Shown: one piece after another, positions 62,062-64,000 of the stretch | How the letters are laid out: every line of letters starts with the position of its first letter | Position numbering within the stretch: the stretch's first letter is position 1 | DNA from: Lutraria lutraria | Taxonomy: Eukaryota > Mollusca > Bivalvia > Venerida > Mactridae | Assembly: GCA_964023205.1 (NCBI GenBank) | Contig: OZ026847.1 | Coordinates: 1,982,819 to 2,046,818 of the forward strand | Direction: 5' to 3' | DNA: 64,000 bases | Program-made: the position numbers and the translations under genes | The notes under the pieces: model-generated | What the model saw: the letters and a program-made list of their open reading frames with translations, nothing else | The model's database searches: none | Told to the model about the DNA's origin: nothing

Positions 62062-62075
62062 AAAGAAGGGGATAG

Positions 62076-62390
62076 TGTAACGAATTTGCGTTTATGCTCT
62101 ATGTATTCACGGTCCATTCGTTACTCCTCCTTTCATCCCATATTTCATTCATTACTCCTTTCATTCGTTGTCATATTCATTACTCCTTTCATGTTTACTC
62201 TTTTATGCATTGCTCCATCGTATGAAGGAGCACAGGAGCTACTGTAGTCTCCTTTTGGGAGCACTATTTGCTATACATACTCTTGTTGTTGTCATCATAT
62301 CTGAGATACGTATATTCGGTGGAAATAAATAGTCACGTTTTGAGTTATTGTGTGTTGTTCCTCGTTCTGTAAAATCCTCATTGCGTTTCA
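62076..62390 (+). repeat. LTR 11
   Basis: 315 bp, A allele. Confidence 0.92.
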
Positions 62391-62480
62391 TTGGTGGCAG
62401 CGGTGGGATTATTTGCACATTATCTAATGAGATAAGCGAATCCTTGATATTTAATAATTGAGTGAATTTAATAGAACAGG

Positions 62481-63617
62481 ATGGAGAACACTTGTGAGAC
62501 ATCACATGGAGATTCTATTCCACATAATTCCAATCTTCTAAACCAAGTCATTAATGACTCGGGGATTGGTCAAACGTTCTTTCCACCAGATTTTGAAAGT
62601 GAAGCTACAGTAAGTACGCCATTGTCTCTTGGAATTAATCCAGTGGAGCATGGTGGTACTGAAACGGCTCCAGCTAAGGCTGTTAGCGTACGGAGTCATA
62701 CATGGAAATATTTTGTACTTTTCTGGATATTAGTGATACTCCTCGCAGTTATTGTTGAATTTGCCATGGACAAATTTAACCACATAAAAGAATTGGCTTG
62801 GGATAGAATTGAAGAGTACAGCTTCATGGCTTGGGTAAATATTATCATTCTTGCAGCGTTTTTGCTGTCTCTTTGTCTGAAGTTGAATATGGATAAAGCA
62901 GTGCAGAATACTCATTCTCCAATACCTCAGGACGGCACACCTAACAGTACTGTAAAATTATTGGATCCTACTCGTAGACGCACGAGTCCCGTCAGTCGCG
63001 ACTTTCCATGTCGGCGAACATTCAACGGTCATGCATCTGATACTTGGCATGATTTTCGGAGGTATTATGATAATCTGGCTTTGCTAAATCGCTGGTCAGT
63101 AGAATATAAACGGAGAACACTACTTTGTAGCCTAAGGGGTCAAGCTGAATCGTTTGTTCACGGCTTACCGCCGAGTATTCAGAATGATTGGAACTTGCTA
63201 ATTACAAAACTTGAAGACAGATTTGGAATTGCCAATATGAAGGACAGCTATATCGCGGATGCAAAGCTTCGTAGAAAGCAGAAAAATGAGTCATTTCGAG
63301 AATTTGGCCAAGCTCTCGAAGACTTATTTCGGAAAGCATACCCAGAGAATTCAGAATTTGTACAGGAGCAGGCGTTTACCACGTTTTTGGATAACTGCAA
63401 CGAATCGGTAGATTTTCGACTGGCAGTAAAAAGAACTAAGCCAAAGACATTGCAGGAGGCTATTACTAATGCCATGCAGGAAGACTGTTTACCAGAGAGA
63501 GAAAGAAGCACACATCTTAAAAACGTGTATGGTACAGGTCGTAGAGGCAGGGGCGGTTTTGGGAGAAAGTTTCCGCAAAGACCTCTATCCAATGACTCAG
63601 AACAAGATTTAAATTAG
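62481..63617 (+). CDS. gag: Gag, short diverged form (U11, 378 aa)
   Basis: One copy of the 44-residue segment (63257-63388). Two residues (Leu-Thr) are missing before ERERS, near 63494, an in-frame 6-bp difference, and Leu205 is Trp. The frame stays open to the same stop, and the slippery heptamer is kept at 63608-63614. The first 200 residues match U1. Confidence 0.88.
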   Translation: MENTCETSHGDSIPHNSNLLNQVINDSGIGQTFFPPDFESEATVSTPLSLGINPVEHGGTETAPAKAVSVRSHTWKYFVLFWILVILLAVIVEFAMDKFNHIKELAWDRIEEYSFMAWVNIIILAAFLLSLCLKLNMDKAVQNTHSPIPQDGTPNSTVKLLDPTRRRTSPVSRDFPCRRTFNGHASDTWHDFRRYYDNLALLNRWSVEYKRRTLLCSLRGQAESFVHGLPPSIQNDWNLLITKLEDRFGIANMKDSYIADAKLRRKQKNESFREFGQALEDLFRKAYPENSEFVQEQAFTTFLDNCNESVDFRLAVKRTKPKTLQEAITNAMQEDCLPERERSTHLKNVYGTGRRGRGGFGRKFPQRPLSNDSEQDLN

Positions 63618-64000
63618 GTACGTCCAACTCGGCAGGTCGCGAGGAGGATGTTCTTATTGACAAAAGACCTAACCAAACGGAGTTATGTTGTAAATTAAAG
63701 AAGGGCATGAAGATTACTAGCACTGATGGTGGCCTGCCAGTTTCTTTGAAAGTGGACACAGGCTCAGCATCAACATTTATCACGAGTAAAGTTTTTAAGA
63801 AAATTCCATACAAATTACGCCCAGGACACGGAAGTTCATTTCAGCCAATGGAACTGTCCTTAATTGTGATGGAGAAACAACATTACTAATGGAGTTCGAC
63901 GGAGTGGAATTGAACGTTCCCGTAATTGTTGGCGGGGTTACTGAGAACTTGTTAGGTCATGACTTCTTGCAGCATTTTCAGTGTCCCTTAGATATGGAAC
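63608..64000 (+). pseudogene. Protease fragment, cut by window end (U11)
   Basis: The DTGS piece is 63707-63889, with private Val7Asp and a Leu to Phe at about 63841. The next frame, open from 63889, reaches LLGHDF before the window ends. The protease frame break seen in the other units is present. Confidence 0.82.

Larger units (their letters stand above)
56098..62075 (+). mobile_element. Unit U10, complete, type B
   Basis: 5978 bp. LTR A allele, AAGAAAT at 58373-58379, GAG at 59520-59522, integrase deletion at 60520/60521. Third type-B unit in a row. Confidence 0.95.
1..64000 (+). repeat. Head-to-tail tandem array of a Ty3/gypsy LTR retrotransposon
   Basis: The same ~5.98-kb unit repeats from end to end. 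LTR starts fall at 2432, 8409, 14386, 20364, 26210, 32188, 38165, 44142, 50120, 56098 and 62076, giving periods of 5977, 5977, 5978, 5846, 5978, 5977, 5977, 5978, 5978 and 5978 bp. The short period comes from one unit lacking a 132-bp duplication in gag. Every unit has one LTR, so neighbouring internal regions share it. Units differ by a handful of substitutions and small indels. No other DNA separates them, and both array ends lie outside the window, so target-site duplications cannot be seen. Confidence 0.97.
62076..64000 (+). mobile_element. Unit U11, truncated at window end, most diverged
   Basis: LTR A allele, gag with one 132-bp segment, and the start of protease. It carries five private changes in 1.9 kb, more than any complete unit: T to G at 63094, T to C near 63131, a 6-bp loss near 63494, T to A at 63725 and G to T near 63841. 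Confidence 0.94.

Noticed and set aside
1..64000. CRISPR-like or short-satellite interpretation of the regular repeats
   Set aside because: The repeat unit is a complete 6-kb retroelement with LTR, primer-binding site, gag, pol and polypurine tract; there are no short repeat-spacer units.

Overview
The window is one object repeated along its whole length: a head-to-tail tandem array of a Ty3/gypsy-type LTR retrotransposon (Metaviridae-like), all on the plus strand. The period is about 5,977-5,978 bp (5,846 bp in one unit). Ten complete units (U1-U10) lie between a truncated first unit (U0, starting inside RNase H) and a truncated last unit (U11, ending inside protease). No flanking host DNA is visible. 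A eukaryotic, almost certainly animal, genome is implied by the Ty3/gypsy gag-protease-RT-RNase H-integrase order, by a primer-binding site matching the 3' end of a cytosolic tRNA-Leu(AAG), and by AATAAA in the LTR. I cannot name the species or the clade by eye.

Each unit reads: one 315-bp LTR (TGTAACG...GTTTCA); a 1-nt spacer and the tRNA-Leu primer-binding site; a ~70-bp leader; an intact gag ORF (424 codons, 380 in U4, 378 in U11); a canonical -1 slippery heptamer overlapping the end of gag; a pol region (protease, RT, RNase H, integrase with GPY/F-type C-terminus) broken by about nine frame changes; ~490 bp of 3' sequence with no recognised gene; and a polypurine tract abutting the next LTR. 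Adjacent units share one LTR, so the array is (LTR-internal)n and not a row of separate insertions.

Gag is open in every copy, and the indels seen in it are multiples of three. Pol is dead in every copy with largely the same lesions. The integrase also has Asn where the first catalytic Asp should be and Tyr where the second zinc-binding His should be. The amplification therefore most likely copied an already defective element at the DNA level.

Units fall into two haplotypes plus mosaics. Type A (U0, U1, U2, U6, U7; U4 and U5 are A-like mosaics) has a TAG in the RT-RNase H linker but an open integrase frame. Type B (U3, U8, U9, U10) lacks that TAG but has a complex 6-to-7-bp replacement after protease, Ala-to-Val in RT and a 1-bp deletion in integrase. 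The order A A B | mosaic mosaic | A A B B B, with few private substitutions per unit, points to unequal exchange and conversion within a young array. An assembly artefact cannot be excluded from sequence alone.
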